Source: Pseudothioclava nitratireducens (GTDB lineage: Bacteria > Pseudomonadota > Alphaproteobacteria > Rhodobacterales > Rhodobacteraceae). Taken from it: 64,000 nt of DNA. The notes beneath the pieces are model-generated. The model searched no databases, was not told the DNA's origin, and saw only the letters and a list, made by a program, of their open reading frames with translations. Location of the stretch: positions 124,001 to 188,000 of the forward strand of contig NZ_JARGDK010000003.1 in the NCBI RefSeq assembly GCF_029210495.1, read 5' to 3'. This document shows, piece by piece, positions 47,541 through 56,431 of this stretch (its first letter is position 1; each line of letters opens with the position of its first letter). A program made the translations under genes and the position numbers.

Positions 47541-47580
47541 CGCGGGCGTAAGGCCCGCGCTGCCCGCGATCCGCGCGGGC
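47541..47580 (+). promoter_or_regulatory. Tandem interchangeable hairpins in the yhhQ leader
   Basis: CGCGGGC (47541-47547) pairs with GCCCGCG (47553-47559), and GCCCGCG (47562-47568) pairs with CGCGGGC (47574-47580). Each has a five-base loop. Because the four arms are two identical pairs, the outer and inner arms could also pair in other combinations. They may end the upstream transcript or regulate yhhQ; no U-run follows. Confidence 0.5.
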
Positions 47581-47616
47581 CATGTCCCCGCTACCATGTA
47601 AAAACGGTGAAACATC

Positions 47617-48237
47617 ATGACCCGCTTTCTTCCTGGCATCCTTGCCATGGCCATCATCGTTGTGGCCTCGAATATCCTCGTGCAGTTCCTGCTCGGTGAC
47701 TGGCTCACCTGGGGGGCCTTCACCTATCCCTTCGCCTTCCTCGTCACCGACGTGATGAACCGCGTCTATGGCGTGGCCGCCGCGCGCCGCGTGGTGATCG
47801 CTGGCTTCGTCGTCGGCGTGATCTGCTCGCTGATCGGCTCTCAGATCGTGGGCGAGTTCGGCCCGCTCGTCACGCTGCGCATCGCGATCGGCTCCGGCCT
47901 TGCCTTCCTGACCGCGCAGATGATGGACGTGGCGATCTTCGACCGCCTGCGCGCCGGCATCTGGTGGAAGGCCCCGCTCGTCTCGACGCTGGTCGGCTCC
48001 TCGCTCGACACGCTGATCTTCTTCTCGGTCGCTTTCGCGGCGCAATTCGCCTTCCTCGAACCGGCCAATGACGTGTCCTGGGCGAACGAGGCCGTGCCGC
48101 TTCTGGGCCTTGGTCCGATGGCGCCTTTGTGGGTGTCTCTGGGCGTCGCGGACTGGCTTGTGAAGCTTGCTCTTTCCTTGGTCGCGCTGCTGCCTTTTCG
48201 GGCAATTGTCACGAAACTATCGCCAAAGGTTGCGTGA
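47617..48237 (+). CDS. yhhQ: Queuosine precursor transporter (VUT/YhhQ family)
   Basis: A 206-residue, six-segment membrane protein. Conserved parts are AFTYPFAFLVTDVMNRVYG and the C-terminal WVSLGVADWLVKLALSLVALLPF; Asp/Asn in the first (TDVMNRVYG) are family hallmarks. YhhQ imports 7-cyano-7-deazaguanine or 7-aminomethyl-deazaguanine for tRNA queuosine synthesis. The leader holds two strong hairpins but does not match a preQ1 riboswitch as I know it. RBS is weak (GGTGAAAC). Confidence 0.92.
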   Translation: MTRFLPGILAMAIIVVASNILVQFLLGDWLTWGAFTYPFAFLVTDVMNRVYGVAAARRVVIAGFVVGVICSLIGSQIVGEFGPLVTLRIAIGSGLAFLTAQMMDVAIFDRLRAGIWWKAPLVSTLVGSSLDTLIFFSVAFAAQFAFLEPANDVSWANEAVPLLGLGPMAPLWVSLGVADWLVKLALSLVALLPFRAIVTKLSPKVA

Positions 48238-48270
48238 AAGTTTTTGACAAACACAAAATATGTGGCAGCC

Positions 48271-48279
48271 TGTGGATAA
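48271..48279 (-). promoter_or_regulatory. DnaA box (TGTGGATAA)
   Basis: Second exact TGTGGATAA in a promoter-like intergenic region of this window, 22 bases after the TTGACA at 48244. Confidence 0.35.
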
Positions 48280-48307
48280 CGGCAGCGCAATGAAAGGAGG
48301 TGGTCCA

Positions 48308-48364
48308 GTGTCTAGAGTGATATTGGAGAGAGGTTTTGGGACAGTCAGGGGGGCCGGGGTCTGA
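48308..48364 (+). CDS. Short leader ORF, 18 codons
   Basis: GTG at 48308 opens 18 codons (MSRVILERGFGTVRGAGV) ending in TGA. It is preceded by AAAGGAGGTGGTCC, an exceptionally extended Shine-Dalgarno, which would be a strong ribosome-binding site, though it ends only about one base before the GTG. An in-frame ATG at 48290 would give 24 codons but puts the Shine-Dalgarno inside the ORF. Whether the peptide is made is unknown. Confidence 0.4.
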   Translation: MSRVILERGFGTVRGAGV

Positions 48365-48446
48365 GGGCAATCCCACAGGCAAAAGAGCTCTGACTGGGCC
48401 GGCTGGATCGACCAGACCCTAACCGGACCATCTCCGTAGATCTCGG

Positions 48447-48479
48447 GGGCCGCTTGTCTGACAAGCGGCCCTTTCTATT
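48447..48479 (+). terminator. Rho-independent terminator before xseB
   Basis: GGGCCGCTTGT (48447-48457) pairs perfectly with ACAAGCGGCCC (48461-48471) around CTG, then TTTCTATT. It lies upstream of xseB, so it ends something that began before it. Confidence 0.88.
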
Positions 48480-48546
48480 GCGTGAAACACTGGACCTCTT
48501 CGGCGTTTGGTGGCATCGACAATCTGGCAATGCGAAGGAGGCAGCG

Positions 48547-48789
48547 ATGAGCGACACCGATATTTCCGCCATGAGCTTCGAGCAGGCGATGAAAGAGCTT
48601 GAGGGCGTCGTCGGTCAGCTTGAACGCGGCGAAGTGCCGCTCGATCAATCCATCGCACTTTACGAACGCGGCGCCGCGCTCAAGGCGCATTGCGCGAAAC
48701 TTCTCAAGGCCGCCGAGGAGCGCGTCGAAAAGATCACGCTTGGCCAGGATGGCCAGCCCACCGGCAGCACGCCCGTCGAAGGTCTCTGA
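48547..48789 (+). CDS. xseB: Exodeoxyribonuclease VII small subunit
   Basis: An 80-residue helical subunit with the signature SFEQAMKELEGVVGQLERGE and PLDQSIALYERGAALKAHC. It binds XseA to form ExoVII, which degrades single-stranded DNA. The ATG at 48547 has AAGGAGG eight bases upstream. Its stop overlaps the next ATG (TGATG), beginning the xseB-ispA-dxs run seen across alphaproteobacteria. Confidence 0.95.
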   Translation: MSDTDISAMSFEQAMKELEGVVGQLERGEVPLDQSIALYERGAALKAHCAKLLKAAEERVEKITLGQDGQPTGSTPVEGL

Positions 48790-49655
48790 TGTTCGAAACC
48801 CGCCTGCAAGAGGTTCAGGACGCGGTGCAGATCGCGCTCGACACGGCGATTGCGCGCCTGCCCGACGGCCCGCTCCGCGATGCGATCGGCTATGCCGCAC
48901 AGGGCGGCAAACGCCTGCGCGCCTTCCTCGTGCTCGAAAGCGCCGCCCTTTTCGGCATCCCCCAAGCCGCAGCCATGCCCGCCGCTGCCGCGGTCGAGGC
49001 GCTCCATGCCTATTCGCTCGTCCATGACGACATGCCCTGCATGGATGATGACGACCTGCGCCGGGGCCAGCCCACGGTTCATGTGAAATGGGACGAGGCG
49101 ACCGCCGTTCTGGCCGGCGATGCACTTCAGACGCTGGCATTTGAACTCTGCTGCGACCCCGCTCTCGGGCCTGCGGAGCGCCGGATCGCGCTGGTCGCGG
49201 CACTGGCCCGCGCCTCTGGCGCCGAAGGCATGGTCTATGGCCAAGCACTCGACATCGCCGCCGAGACCGCCGCGCAACCCCTGACGCTCGACGAAATCAT
49301 CCGCCTGCAAGCGGGCAAGACCGGCGCGCTGATCGGGTTTGCCTGCGAGGCGGGCGCGATCCTTGCCGGGGCCGACCGTGCGCCGCTGGCCGCCTACGCC
49401 AGGGCCATCGGTCTTGCCTTTCAGATCGCCGACGACATCTTGGATGTAGAAGGCTCCGAAGAGGCCGCCGGCAAGCGCGTCGGCAAGGACGCCGAGGCGG
49501 GCAAGGCGACCTTCGTCTCGCTTCTCGGTCTTGACGGCGCCAAGCAACGCGCCGCCGATCTGGTGGCCGAAGCCGATCGCGCCCTTGAACCCTATGGGAC
49601 AAAGGCGCAAAACTTGCGGGATGCCGCGCATTTCGTTATTGCGCGCAAGAATTGA
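48789..49655 (+). CDS. ispA: Farnesyl diphosphate synthase (short-chain polyprenyl synthetase)
   Basis: A 288-residue trans-prenyltransferase. First Asp-rich motif [19 protein letters not shown] and second [12 protein letters not shown] bind Mg-diphosphate; [13 protein letters not shown] is the IPP-binding Lys/Arg segment. It makes farnesyl diphosphate from the products of the MEP pathway. Overlaps xseB by one base and lies 28 bases before dxs. Confidence 0.95.
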   Translation: MFETRLQEVQDAVQIALDTAIARLPDGPLRDAIGYAAQGGKRLRAFLVLESAALFGIPQAAAMPAAAAVEALHAYSLVHDDMPCMDDDDLRRGQPTVHVKWDEATAVLAGDALQTLAFELCCDPALGPAERRIALVAALARASGAEGMVYGQALDIAAETAAQPLTLDEIIRLQAGKTGALIGFACEAGAILAGADRAPLAAYARAIGLAFQIADDILDVEGSEEAAGKRVGKDAEAGKATFVSLLGLDGAKQRAADLVAEADRALEPYGTKAQNLRDAAHFVIARKN

Positions 49656-49683
49656 CACAGCACGCGCGCGCCCCGGAGGGCCG

Positions 49684-51594
49684 ATGACCGAGACCCCGAC
49701 CACCCCGATCCTCGACCGCGTCCGGCTCCCCTCGGATATGAAGGGCCTGACCGACCGCGAGCTGAAACGCCTCGCCGACGAGCTGCGCGCCGAAACCATC
49801 TCGGCCGTCTCCGTCACGGGCGGACATCTCGGCGCGGGTCTGGGCGTGGTGGAACTCACCGTGGCGCTCCATGCCGTGTTCGACGCGCCCCGCGACAAGA
49901 TCATCTGGGACGTGGGCCACCAATGCTACCCGCACAAGATCCTCACCGGACGCCGCGACCGCATCCGCACGCTGCGCGCAGGCGGCGGGCTTTCGGGTTT
50001 CACCAAACGTTCCGAAAGCCCCTATGACCCGTTCGGCGCGGGCCACAGCTCGACCTCGATCTCGGCGGCGGTGGGCTTTGCCATGGCGCGCGAACTCGGC
50101 GCGGAAACCGGCGACGCCATCGCGGTGATCGGGGATGGCGCCATGTCCGGCGGCATGGCCTTCGAGGCGCTCAACCACGGCGGCCATCTCGGCAAACGCG
50201 TCTTCGTCGTGCTCAATGACAACGAAATGTCCATCGCGCCCCCGGTCGGCGCGCTGTCGAGCTACCTCACCCGGCTTTATGCCGAAGGCCCGGTCCAGGA
50301 CCTCAAGGCCGCCGCCAAGGGCGCGCTTGGCCTCTTGCCCGAACCCTTCCAGGAGGGCGCCCGCCGCGCCAAGGAAATGCTCAAGGGCATGGCGATGGGC
50401 GGCACCTTGTTCGAGGAACTCGGCTTCACCTATGTCGGCCCGGTCGATGGCCATGACCTCGACCAACTGCTGCCGCTCCTGCGGATGCTCAAGGACCGCG
50501 CCAAGGGCCCGGTCCTGATCCACGCGCTCACCCGCAAGGGCAAGGGCTACGCCCCCGCCGAGAGCCGCCCCGATGGCGGCCACGCCACCGCGCGCTTCAA
50601 CGTCTCGACCGGCGAGCAGCAAAAGGCGACCTCGAACGCGCCGAGCTACACCAAGGTCTTCGCCGAAAGCCTCGTGGCCGAGGCCGAGTGCGACGAAAAG
50701 ATCGTCGCCGTCACCGCCGCGATGCCGGATGGCACCGGGCTGAACCTCTTTGCCGACCGCTTCCCGCGCCGCTGCTTCGACGTGGGCATCGCCGAGCAAC
50801 ACGCGGTGACCTTCTCCGCCGGGCTCGCCGCCGCAGGCATGAAACCCTTCTGCGCGATCTACTCGACCTTCCTGCAACGCGGTTACGACCAGATCGTCCA
50901 CGATGTCGCGATTCAGCGCCTGCCCGTCCGCTTCGCCATCGACCGCGCAGGTCTGGTCGGCGCGGATGGCGCGACCCACGCGGGCAGCTACGATATCGCC
51001 TTCCTCGCGAACCTGCCCGGCATGGTCGTGATGGCCGCCGCCGACGAGGCCGAACTCGTCCACATGGTCGCCACCGCCGCCGTGCATGACGATGGCCCCA
51101 TCGCCTTCCGCTACCCGCGCGGCGACGGCATGGGCGTCGATATGCCCCAGAAGGGTCAACCGCTCGAAATCGGCAGGGGCCGCATCCTGGCCGAAGGCGC
51201 ACGCGTGGCGATCCTCAGCTTCGGCACCCGCCTCGCCGAAGTCCTCAAAGCGCGCGAGTCTCTCTCCGCCCGCGGCATCGCCCCCACCGTCGCGGATGCC
51301 CGCTTCGCCAAGCCGCTCGATACCGACCTGATCCTGCGCCTCGTCGCGGATCACGAGGCGCTGATCTGCATCGAAGAGGGCGCGGTTGGCGGCTTTGGCA
51401 GCCATGTCGCGCAATTCCTCGCCGAACAGGGCGTCTTCGACCGGGGCTACAAGTTCCGCTCGATGGTGCTGCCTGACACCTTCATCGACCACAACTCGCC
51501 CGAGAAAATGTATGCGGCCGCCGCCATGAACGCCGCCGATATCGAGGCGAAAGTGCTCGAAACGCTGGGTGTCGCGCTCGCCAAACGGGCCTAA
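49684..51594 (+). CDS. dxs: 1-deoxy-D-xylulose-5-phosphate synthase
   Basis: A 636-residue thiamine-diphosphate enzyme, first and rate-controlling step of the MEP isoprenoid pathway. The [18 protein letters not shown] segment is the ThDP/Mg site, with [16 protein letters not shown] (His) and the transketolase pyrimidine domain [18 protein letters not shown] (catalytic Glu). Starts at ATG 49684 with GGAGGG upstream. Co-located with ispA, so supply of C5 units and their elongation are encoded together. Ends overlapping the convergent ornithine cyclodeaminase-like gene by 4 bases. Confidence 0.97.
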   Translation: MTETPTTPILDRVRLPSDMKGLTDRELKRLADELRAETISAVSVTGGHLGAGLGVVELTVALHAVFDAPRDKIIWDVGHQCYPHKILTGRRDRIRTLRAGGGLSGFTKRSESPYDPFGAGHSSTSISAAVGFAMARELGAETGDAIAVIGDGAMSGGMAFEALNHGGHLGKRVFVVLNDNEMSIAPPVGALSSYLTRLYAEGPVQDLKAAAKGALGLLPEPFQEGARRAKEMLKGMAMGGTLFEELGFTYVGPVDGHDLDQLLPLLRMLKDRAKGPVLIHALTRKGKGYAPAESRPDGGHATARFNVSTGEQQKATSNAPSYTKVFAESLVAEAECDEKIVAVTAAMPDGTGLNLFADRFPRRCFDVGIAEQHAVTFSAGLAAAGMKPFCAIYSTFLQRGYDQIVHDVAIQRLPVRFAIDRAGLVGADGATHAGSYDIAFLANLPGMVVMAAADEAELVHMVATAAVHDDGPIAFRYPRGDGMGVDMPQKGQPLEIGRGRILAEGARVAILSFGTRLAEVLKARESLSARGIAPTVADARFAKPLDTDLILRLVADHEALICIEEGAVGGFGSHVAQFLAEQGVFDRGYKFRSMVLPDTFIDHNSPEKMYAAAAMNAADIEAKVLETLGVALAKRA

Positions 51595-52505
51595 CGCATC
51601 CGCCAACTTTGCAAGATGTATTGCGCGGTCATCAGGTCGAGATGCGCGCCGCCCCCATTCTTCGAGATGGTAATCTCGTCGGCACTCTGGCGCGCGAACA
51701 GCCCCGCCGCGATATCGTAGTAATCCGCCACGATATCCTCGGGCGTGATGACCCCCGCCGCGATCGGGCGCTTGAACTCGCCGATATGGGCAATCGTCGT
51801 CGCGCGCGCATCGCAAAACAGCCGCGCCCGTTTCAGCGCCACGTCATCCACCTCGCGCATGTCGGGGCGATAGGCCCCGATCAGGTCGAGATGCGTGCCC
51901 GGCGCGATCCACTCGCCGCGCAGATAAGGCTCGGTCGCCATCGTCGTGGTGGCGATGATTTCGGCCCCCGCGACCGCCTCGGCCAGATCGCCCGCGACCC
52001 GCGCGCCGACCTTGGTGGCCAGCGCCTCGGCCCGGTCCGGGCTGCGGTTCCAGATCGTGATCTGCGCGCCCGGAAAGCCCGCGCGATAGGCCGCGCACAT
52101 CGCCTCGGCGACATTGCCCGCGCCGCAGATCAGCACCCGCCGCGCCTCGGGTCGCGCCAGCCTGCGCGCCGCCACCAGACTATCGCCCGCCGTCTTCCAC
52201 TTGGTCACCAGATGGAAATCGACGATGGCCTCCAACTGCCCGGTGCGGTCGTCCATCAGGTTCACCGCGCCGTTCACATTCGGCAGCCCCTCGGCGGCAT
52301 TGCCCGGATTGACCGTGACCACCTTCACCGCCTGCCCCAGCCCGTCGATCCAGGCCGAGCGCGTCAGCAGCGTATCGGCGCCTCGATAGAGGAAACTGTC
52401 GGCGATCTCGGCGCGCGGCAGGCGATGCCCTGCCTCCAGCGCCTCGCTCAGCGTGATCCAATCCAGAAGCGCCTCGGCCTCCGGCCCGATGATCTCGATG
52501 CTCAT
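51591..52505 (-). CDS. Ornithine cyclodeaminase/mu-crystallin family protein
   Basis: A 304-residue NAD(P)-dependent protein: N-terminal domain with [21 protein letters not shown] and [20 protein letters not shown], then a Rossmann domain ([20 protein letters not shown]-type, here [16 protein letters not shown]). Family members cyclise ornithine, reduce ketimines or act on alanine; the specific Asp and Arg that define ornithine cyclodeaminase cannot be checked reliably. It is the last gene of the fghA-yaiI-HAD operon and overlaps the HAD gene by 4 bases. Confidence 0.85.
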   Translation of the reverse strand: MSIEIIGPEAEALLDWITLSEALEAGHRLPRAEIADSFLYRGADTLLTRSAWIDGLGQAVKVVTVNPGNAAEGLPNVNGAVNLMDDRTGQLEAIVDFHLVTKWKTAGDSLVAARRLARPEARRVLICGAGNVAEAMCAAYRAGFPGAQITIWNRSPDRAEALATKVGARVAGDLAEAVAGAEIIATTTMATEPYLRGEWIAPGTHLDLIGAYRPDMREVDDVALKRARLFCDARATTIAHIGEFKRPIAAGVITPEDIVADYYDIAAGLFARQSADEITISKNGGGAHLDLMTAQYILQSWRMR

Positions 52506-53119
52506 ATCGCCTCCTGCTCGGTCAAAAGCCCCTCATCCACCAGCCGGTTCGCCCAGCCGTCCGGCCCGGTGAACAGATGCGTCTTCCAGCCGCGCAGATG
52601 CGCCGCGCCGATATTGTCCGCCCGGTCATCGGTGAACAGCAACTCCGCCCCCGAGAACCCGCAGTCCTCCTCGACCATCTCGTAAATCCGCCCCTCGGGT
52701 TTGATGACGCCCATATGGCCCGAGATATAGGCCCGGTCGAACTCGGTCAGGAACGGGTAGAAGCCGGTCGCATAATCGAAGCTGCCGATCCCGAAATTGG
52801 TCAGCGCATAGACCGGCACACCCCGCGCCTGAAGCGCCTTCATCAGCCGCACCGAGTGCGGGATCGCGGGCCTCGCCATCTCGATCCAGTCGTCATGCCA
52901 GCGCCGGATCGCATCGCGCCAGCGCGGGTAGCGCTCGGCCCAGTCATAGATGGTGCCGCGAAAATCGCCGCCCCGATCCACCACGTCATTCATCCCGTGC
53001 AGATCGACCTCGGCGAACATCGCCTCGCGCTCGGCCACCGGCATCACCGTGTCGTAATAGCGCTCGGGTTGCCACTCGATCAGCACATTGCCGATGTCGA
53101 AGATCACCGCCTTAACCAT
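52502..53119 (-). CDS. HAD-superfamily phosphatase (subfamily IA, YihX-like)
   Basis: A 205-residue HAD protein: motif [17 protein letters not shown] (Asp, with the second Asp replaced by Asn, as in YihX-type and dehalogenase-like members), motif [13 protein letters not shown], motif III Lys in [13 protein letters not shown], motif [14 protein letters not shown]. Substrate unknown. Start at 53119 overlaps the yaiI stop by 8 bases; the longer in-frame ORF runs back through that gene and is rejected. Confidence 0.88.
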   Translation of the reverse strand: MVKAVIFDIGNVLIEWQPERYYDTVMPVAEREAMFAEVDLHGMNDVVDRGGDFRGTIYDWAERYPRWRDAIRRWHDDWIEMARPAIPHSVRLMKALQARGVPVYALTNFGIGSFDYATGFYPFLTEFDRAYISGHMGVIKPEGRIYEMVEEDCGFSGAELLFTDDRADNIGAAHLRGWKTHLFTGPDGWANRLVDEGLLTEQEAI

Positions 53120-53570
53120 TCTCCGCCTCCCGTGCCGCCGCCCGCGCCACCCGGTCCAGCGCATCGAGGAACCGCGAGCGGTCCGCCTTGGAGAACGGCC
53201 GCCCACCACCCTGCCGGAACGGATCGGCCGAGCGCAGATCCGCCATGAGATCCCGCGTCGCCAGCACATTGCCGATATTGGCGGGCGTCAGCGCCTCGCC
53301 GTCATGCTTGAGAACGCGCGCGCCCGCCTCGACGCATTTGGCCGCCAGCGGAATATCCGCCGTCACCACGACATCGCCGCGGCCTGCGCGCTCGGCGATC
53401 CATTTGTCGGCCTCGTCGGGGCCGTCGGGGACATAGACCATCTCGACCAGCGGATTGGCCGAGGGACGCAGCCCCCCATTCGACACGATCACCAGCCGCA
53501 CGCCCAGCCGGGTCGCCACCCGCTCGGCCTCGGTTTTCACGGGGCAGGCATCCGCGTCGAGATAGATCAC
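53112..53570 (-). CDS. YaiI/YqxD family (DUF188) protein
   Basis: A 152-residue protein with the family start [18 protein letters not shown] and [18 protein letters not shown] plus [11 protein letters not shown] at the end. DUF188 proteins have a PIN-like/NYN fold with conserved Asp residues ([28 protein letters not shown]), suggesting nuclease activity that has not been shown. Overlaps fghA by 4 bases and the HAD gene by 8. Confidence 0.92.
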   Translation of the reverse strand: MIYLDADACPVKTEAERVATRLGVRLVIVSNGGLRPSANPLVEMVYVPDGPDEADKWIAERAGRGDVVVTADIPLAAKCVEAGARVLKHDGEALTPANIGNVLATRDLMADLRSADPFRQGGGRPFSKADRSRFLDALDRVARAAAREAENG

Positions 53571-54397
53571 GCCCAGAGCGCCTCTGCGTGGAAGGCGATA
53601 TGATCGGGGATGAAGCTCTGGACGAAGTAATAGCTGTGGTCATAGCCCGGCTGCATCCGGAAGGTGCCGGGCTGACGCCGCGCCGCCATCGCCCCCGCCA
53701 GCGCCTCGGGGCGCAGCAGATCAAGGAACTGGTCGCTCGCACCTTGGTCGATCAGCACCTCGCCCTCGAACCCTTGCGCGGCCATCAAGAGGCTCGCATC
53801 ATGCGCGGCCCATGCCTCGCTTTCGGTGCCCAGATAGGCCGCCAATTGCTTGCGGCCCCAATCGGATTGCGTCGGATTGGCAATCGGCGCAAAGGCCGAG
53901 ACCGACCGGAACCGCCCCGGCAGGCGCATCGCCAGCGTCAGCGCCCCGTGCCCGCCCATCGAGTGCCCGGTGATCGACTGGCGCTCTTCGTCCACGGCGA
54001 AATTCGCGGTCACGATGCGCGGCAGTTCGTCCGCGATATAGGACCACATACGGTAATGCGGCGCCCAGGGCGCCTCGGTGGCGTCCACGTAGAACCCGGC
54101 GCCTTGCCCCAGATCATCGGCCTCGTCATCGGCCACATCCGCGCCGCGCGGCGAGGTGTCAGGAAAGACCAGCGCGATGCCATGCTCGGCCGCCCAAGCC
54201 TGCGCTCCCGCCTTGGTCATCGCGTTCTCATGCGTGCAGGTCAGCCCCGAGAGATACCACAGCACCGGCACCGCCATGTCCTCGGCTTCCTCGGGCAGAA
54301 ACAGCCCGAAGGTCATCTCGCAGCCGGTCGCCTCGGAAGCATGGGCATAGACACCCTGAACCCCGCCAAAACAACGATTCTCGGAAATGGTGCGCAT
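53567..54397 (-). CDS. fghA: S-formylglutathione hydrolase
   Basis: A 276-residue esterase that hydrolyses S-formylglutathione in formaldehyde oxidation. The nucleophile elbow [13 protein letters not shown] carries the catalytic Ser; [20 protein letters not shown] and the catalytic His at [13 protein letters not shown] are characteristic of FGH (ESD) proteins. It heads a four-gene overlapping minus-strand run. No glutathione-dependent formaldehyde dehydrogenase (adhC) lies in the window, so the partner is elsewhere. Confidence 0.96.
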   Translation of the reverse strand: MRTISENRCFGGVQGVYAHASEATGCEMTFGLFLPEEAEDMAVPVLWYLSGLTCTHENAMTKAGAQAWAAEHGIALVFPDTSPRGADVADDEADDLGQGAGFYVDATEAPWAPHYRMWSYIADELPRIVTANFAVDEERQSITGHSMGGHGALTLAMRLPGRFRSVSAFAPIANPTQSDWGRKQLAAYLGTESEAWAAHDASLLMAAQGFEGEVLIDQGASDQFLDLLRPEALAGAMAARRQPGTFRMQPGYDHSYYFVQSFIPDHIAFHAEALWA

Positions 54398-54407
54398 AGG
54401 TTTCTCC

Positions 54408-55325
54408 TTATCCGGTGACCCAGGCGATCACCGCCGGAATGGTCAGAATACTGATCGCCGTCGAAATCAGGATCGCGGCGGAGACACGTTGCGGGGCAAC
54501 GTTGTAATGGCTCGCAAGGATATAGACATTGCCCGCCACAGGCAAAGCGGCCGCCGCGATCATCACGCCCGCCGCGAAGGGCTCGACATCAAAGATCATC
54601 AGCGCGGCCACCGCAATCGCCACCGGATGCAGCACCAGCTTGGCAAAGGACAACCACGCCGCCGGACCGATCCGCTCGGCATTCTTATCCGCCAGCGAAG
54701 CACCGATGGCGAACAGCGCGCCGGGCGTCGCAGCCGCCCCAAGAATCGAAACGAATTCCTGCAACGGCCCCGGCATCGGGATGTGCAGCCCGGCCCAAAG
54801 CAACCCCGCCACCATCGACACGATCATCGGGTTCTTGAGCAACCCCTTCACGAGCGGCACAAGGCTCACCCGGCCATGCCGCGCCCCCGTAATGAGCAAG
54901 GTGATCAGCGAGGAAAACACGATCAGGTCGATGGCGAGCACCATCAGCACCGGCCCCACGGCCTGCGCCCCGAGCAGCACGACCAGCATCGGCACGCCCA
55001 GAAAACCCGTGTTCCCGGTCATGCCGGTATGTGCCTCCATCGCCGCGCTCGACAGGTCCAGCCCGCGTGCCTTGGCCACCGCAAAGCCGATCACCCAGAC
55101 CAGCGCCGAACCCAGCAGATAGGCGAGGAAGAAATCGAGATCGAACAGCTCTTCCAGCGGCAGTGTTGCGGTAAAGCGAAACAGCATCGCCGAGAGCGCG
55201 AAGTAAAAGACGAATTTCGTCAGCCACGCCGTCGCCTCGGCGGGGAAAAACCGGATCCGCCCGGCGAACCAGCCAAGCCCGATCAGGCCGAAGAAGGGAA
55301 GCGTCTTGAGGAAAATCTCGAGCAT
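54408..55325 (-). CDS. AEC family transporter (auxin efflux carrier-like)
   Basis: A 305-residue permease with ten hydrophobic segments in two five-segment halves. The crossing-helix motifs are NTGFLGVPMLVVLLG and LYLLASHYN-like AGNVYILASHYNVAPQRVS. Bacterial AEC proteins export or import malate, malonate or auxin; no substrate can be assigned. The ATG at 55325 has no clear Shine-Dalgarno; a TTG two codons upstream is possible. It ends 10 bases before fghA's start codon on the same strand, so it may be transcribed with that operon. Confidence 0.85.
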   Translation of the reverse strand: MLEIFLKTLPFFGLIGLGWFAGRIRFFPAEATAWLTKFVFYFALSAMLFRFTATLPLEELFDLDFFLAYLLGSALVWVIGFAVAKARGLDLSSAAMEAHTGMTGNTGFLGVPMLVVLLGAQAVGPVLMVLAIDLIVFSSLITLLITGARHGRVSLVPLVKGLLKNPMIVSMVAGLLWAGLHIPMPGPLQEFVSILGAAATPGALFAIGASLADKNAERIGPAAWLSFAKLVLHPVAIAVAALMIFDVEPFAAGVMIAAAALPVAGNVYILASHYNVAPQRVSAAILISTAISILTIPAVIAWVTG

Positions 55326-55370
55326 GGCCAATCGCTAGCACGCGACGCGCGCGCCTGCCAGAGCGCGCAT

Positions 55371-55410
55371 GCGTCCGGCGTGCGGATGCCTCCGGCGGGC
55401 GTATTTCGGG
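55371..55410. repeat. GC-rich element before the mbfA stop (second class)
   Basis: GCGTCCGGCGTGCGGATGCC then TCCGGCGGGCGTATTTCGGG lies 17 bases from the mbfA stop codon. Like the three 37-base elements it is a GC-rich palindromic region next to a TATTT run, but the sequence differs. It may belong to a widespread Rhodobacterales intergenic repeat; only one copy is in this window. Confidence 0.45.
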
Positions 55411-55426
55411 TTTGACGAACGCGGGA

Positions 55427-56404
55427 TCAGCCGCCCCCGATCAGCGCCCCCGCCGCAAAGACCAGCGCGCCGCCCAGAACCACCTGCAACGCGGCGCGGA
55501 CGAAGGGGGTCTCCATATATTTGTTCTGAATCCACGCAATTGCCCACAGTTCGACAAAGACGACGATCATCGCAATCGTGGTCGCGGTCCAGAATTCGGG
55601 GATCAGATAGGGCAGCGCGTGCCCCATGCCGCCCAGCGTCGTCATCACCCCCGAGGCCAGCCCGCGCTTCCACGGGCTACCCCGCCCCGACAGCACGCCG
55701 TCATCATGCGCAGCCTCGGTAAAGCCCATCGAGATGCCCGCACCGACCGACGCGGCGGTGCCCACAAGGAAGGTCGTCCAGGTGTCCTGCGTCGCAAAAG
55801 CGGTCGCAAAGATCGGCGCCAGCGTCGAGACCGAGCCGTCCATCAGCCCCGCCAGACCGGGCTGCACCCAGGTCAGGATGAATTGCCGATGCGCCGCGCG
55901 GTCTTCTTCGGATTTCGCCTCGTCGGTGAGATGCGTGTCGGCCAGTTCCTCGGCCCGCTTCTCATGCCCCATCTCCGCCGCCGCCAGATCGCCCAAAAGC
56001 TTGCGGGTCGCGGCGTCCGAACTGTGCTGCGCGGCCAGTTTGTAGAACTTGCCCGCCTCGCGCTCCATCGCTTCTGCCTCGCCGCGGATCGTCTCGAGCG
56101 ACAGGTTCTGGGCAAGCCAGACGGGCTTGCGCGCATAAAACCCCGAGACATGCTCACGCCGGATCAGCGGGATCACCTCGCCAAAGCGTTCGCGGTGACG
56201 CTCGATCAACTGGCGCCGGTGGCCATCCTCTTCGGCGGCCATGCCCTCGAAAATCTGCGCGGAGGCCGGATAGTCCGCGCGCAGGCGTTCGGCATAGTTG
56301 CGGTAGATCTGCGCATCGTCCTCCTCGGAGGAAATCGCAAGCGCCAGCACCTCCTGCTCGGAGAGATCGGCAAAGCGGCGGCGCGTGGCGAGTCCGGGGA
56401 TCAT
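55427..56404 (-). CDS. mbfA: Membrane-bound ferritin/iron exporter MbfA (ferritin-like plus VIT1)
   Basis: A 325-residue two-domain protein. The N-terminal half (about 1-165) is a ferritin/rubrerythrin-like four-helix bundle with diiron ligands in LAISSEEDDAQIYRNYAE, MAAEEDGHRRQLIERHRER, MEREAGKFYKLAAQH and LAAAEMGHEKRAEEL. The C-terminal half is a CCC1/VIT1 transporter with about five hydrophobic segments (GLMDGSVSTLAPIFATAFAT, IAMIVVFVELWAIAWI). MbfA exports iron to protect against iron and peroxide stress in rhizobia and Agrobacterium. RBS AAAGGAG. An Irr-type ICE palindrome overlaps its promoter (56417-56431). Confidence 0.95.
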   Translation of the reverse strand: MIPGLATRRRFADLSEQEVLALAISSEEDDAQIYRNYAERLRADYPASAQIFEGMAAEEDGHRRQLIERHRERFGEVIPLIRREHVSGFYARKPVWLAQNLSLETIRGEAEAMEREAGKFYKLAAQHSSDAATRKLLGDLAAAEMGHEKRAEELADTHLTDEAKSEEDRAAHRQFILTWVQPGLAGLMDGSVSTLAPIFATAFATQDTWTTFLVGTAASVGAGISMGFTEAAHDDGVLSGRGSPWKRGLASGVMTTLGGMGHALPYLIPEFWTATTIAMIVVFVELWAIAWIQNKYMETPFVRAALQVVLGGALVFAAGALIGGG

Positions 56405-56416
56405 GGCAGGCTCCTT

Positions 56417-56431
56417 TTAGAATGATTCTAA
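56417..56431. promoter_or_regulatory. ICE box (Irr-type iron control element)
   Basis: TTAGAA-TGA-TTCTAA is a perfect 15-base palindrome matching the Irr iron control element (TTTAGAANNTTCTAAA-like). It lies 13 bases before the mbfA start and overlaps the proposed -10, so Irr binding under low iron would block expression. Confidence 0.8.

Larger units (their letters stand above)
48250..48478 (+). ncRNA. Candidate structured transcript between yhhQ and xseB
   Basis: The 309-base gap between yhhQ and xseB is not blank. It holds TTGACA (48244-48249), a DnaA box, a 16-base stretch nearly complementary to the 16S rRNA 3' end (48291-48306), a short ORF, a long-range pair CAGTCAG/CTGACTG (48342-48348 with 48390-48396), a hairpin CTGG-ATCGA-CCAG (48403-48415), and a strong terminator (48447-48478). 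Together they suggest a discrete short RNA; its 5' end is not defined, as no -10 is clear. Confidence 0.5.

Noticed and set aside
47525-47616. preQ1 riboswitch before yhhQ
   Set aside because: The hairpins lack the conserved preQ1-I, -II or -III core as I know them; kept as an unassigned leader structure.
48244-48272. Complete promoter TTGACA plus -10 for the intergenic RNA
   Set aside because: TTGACA is clear but no acceptable -10 lies 16-18 bases downstream.
49636-51816. 726-codon minus-strand frame over dxs
   Set aside because: Antisense shadow of dxs, whose motifs are complete on the plus strand.
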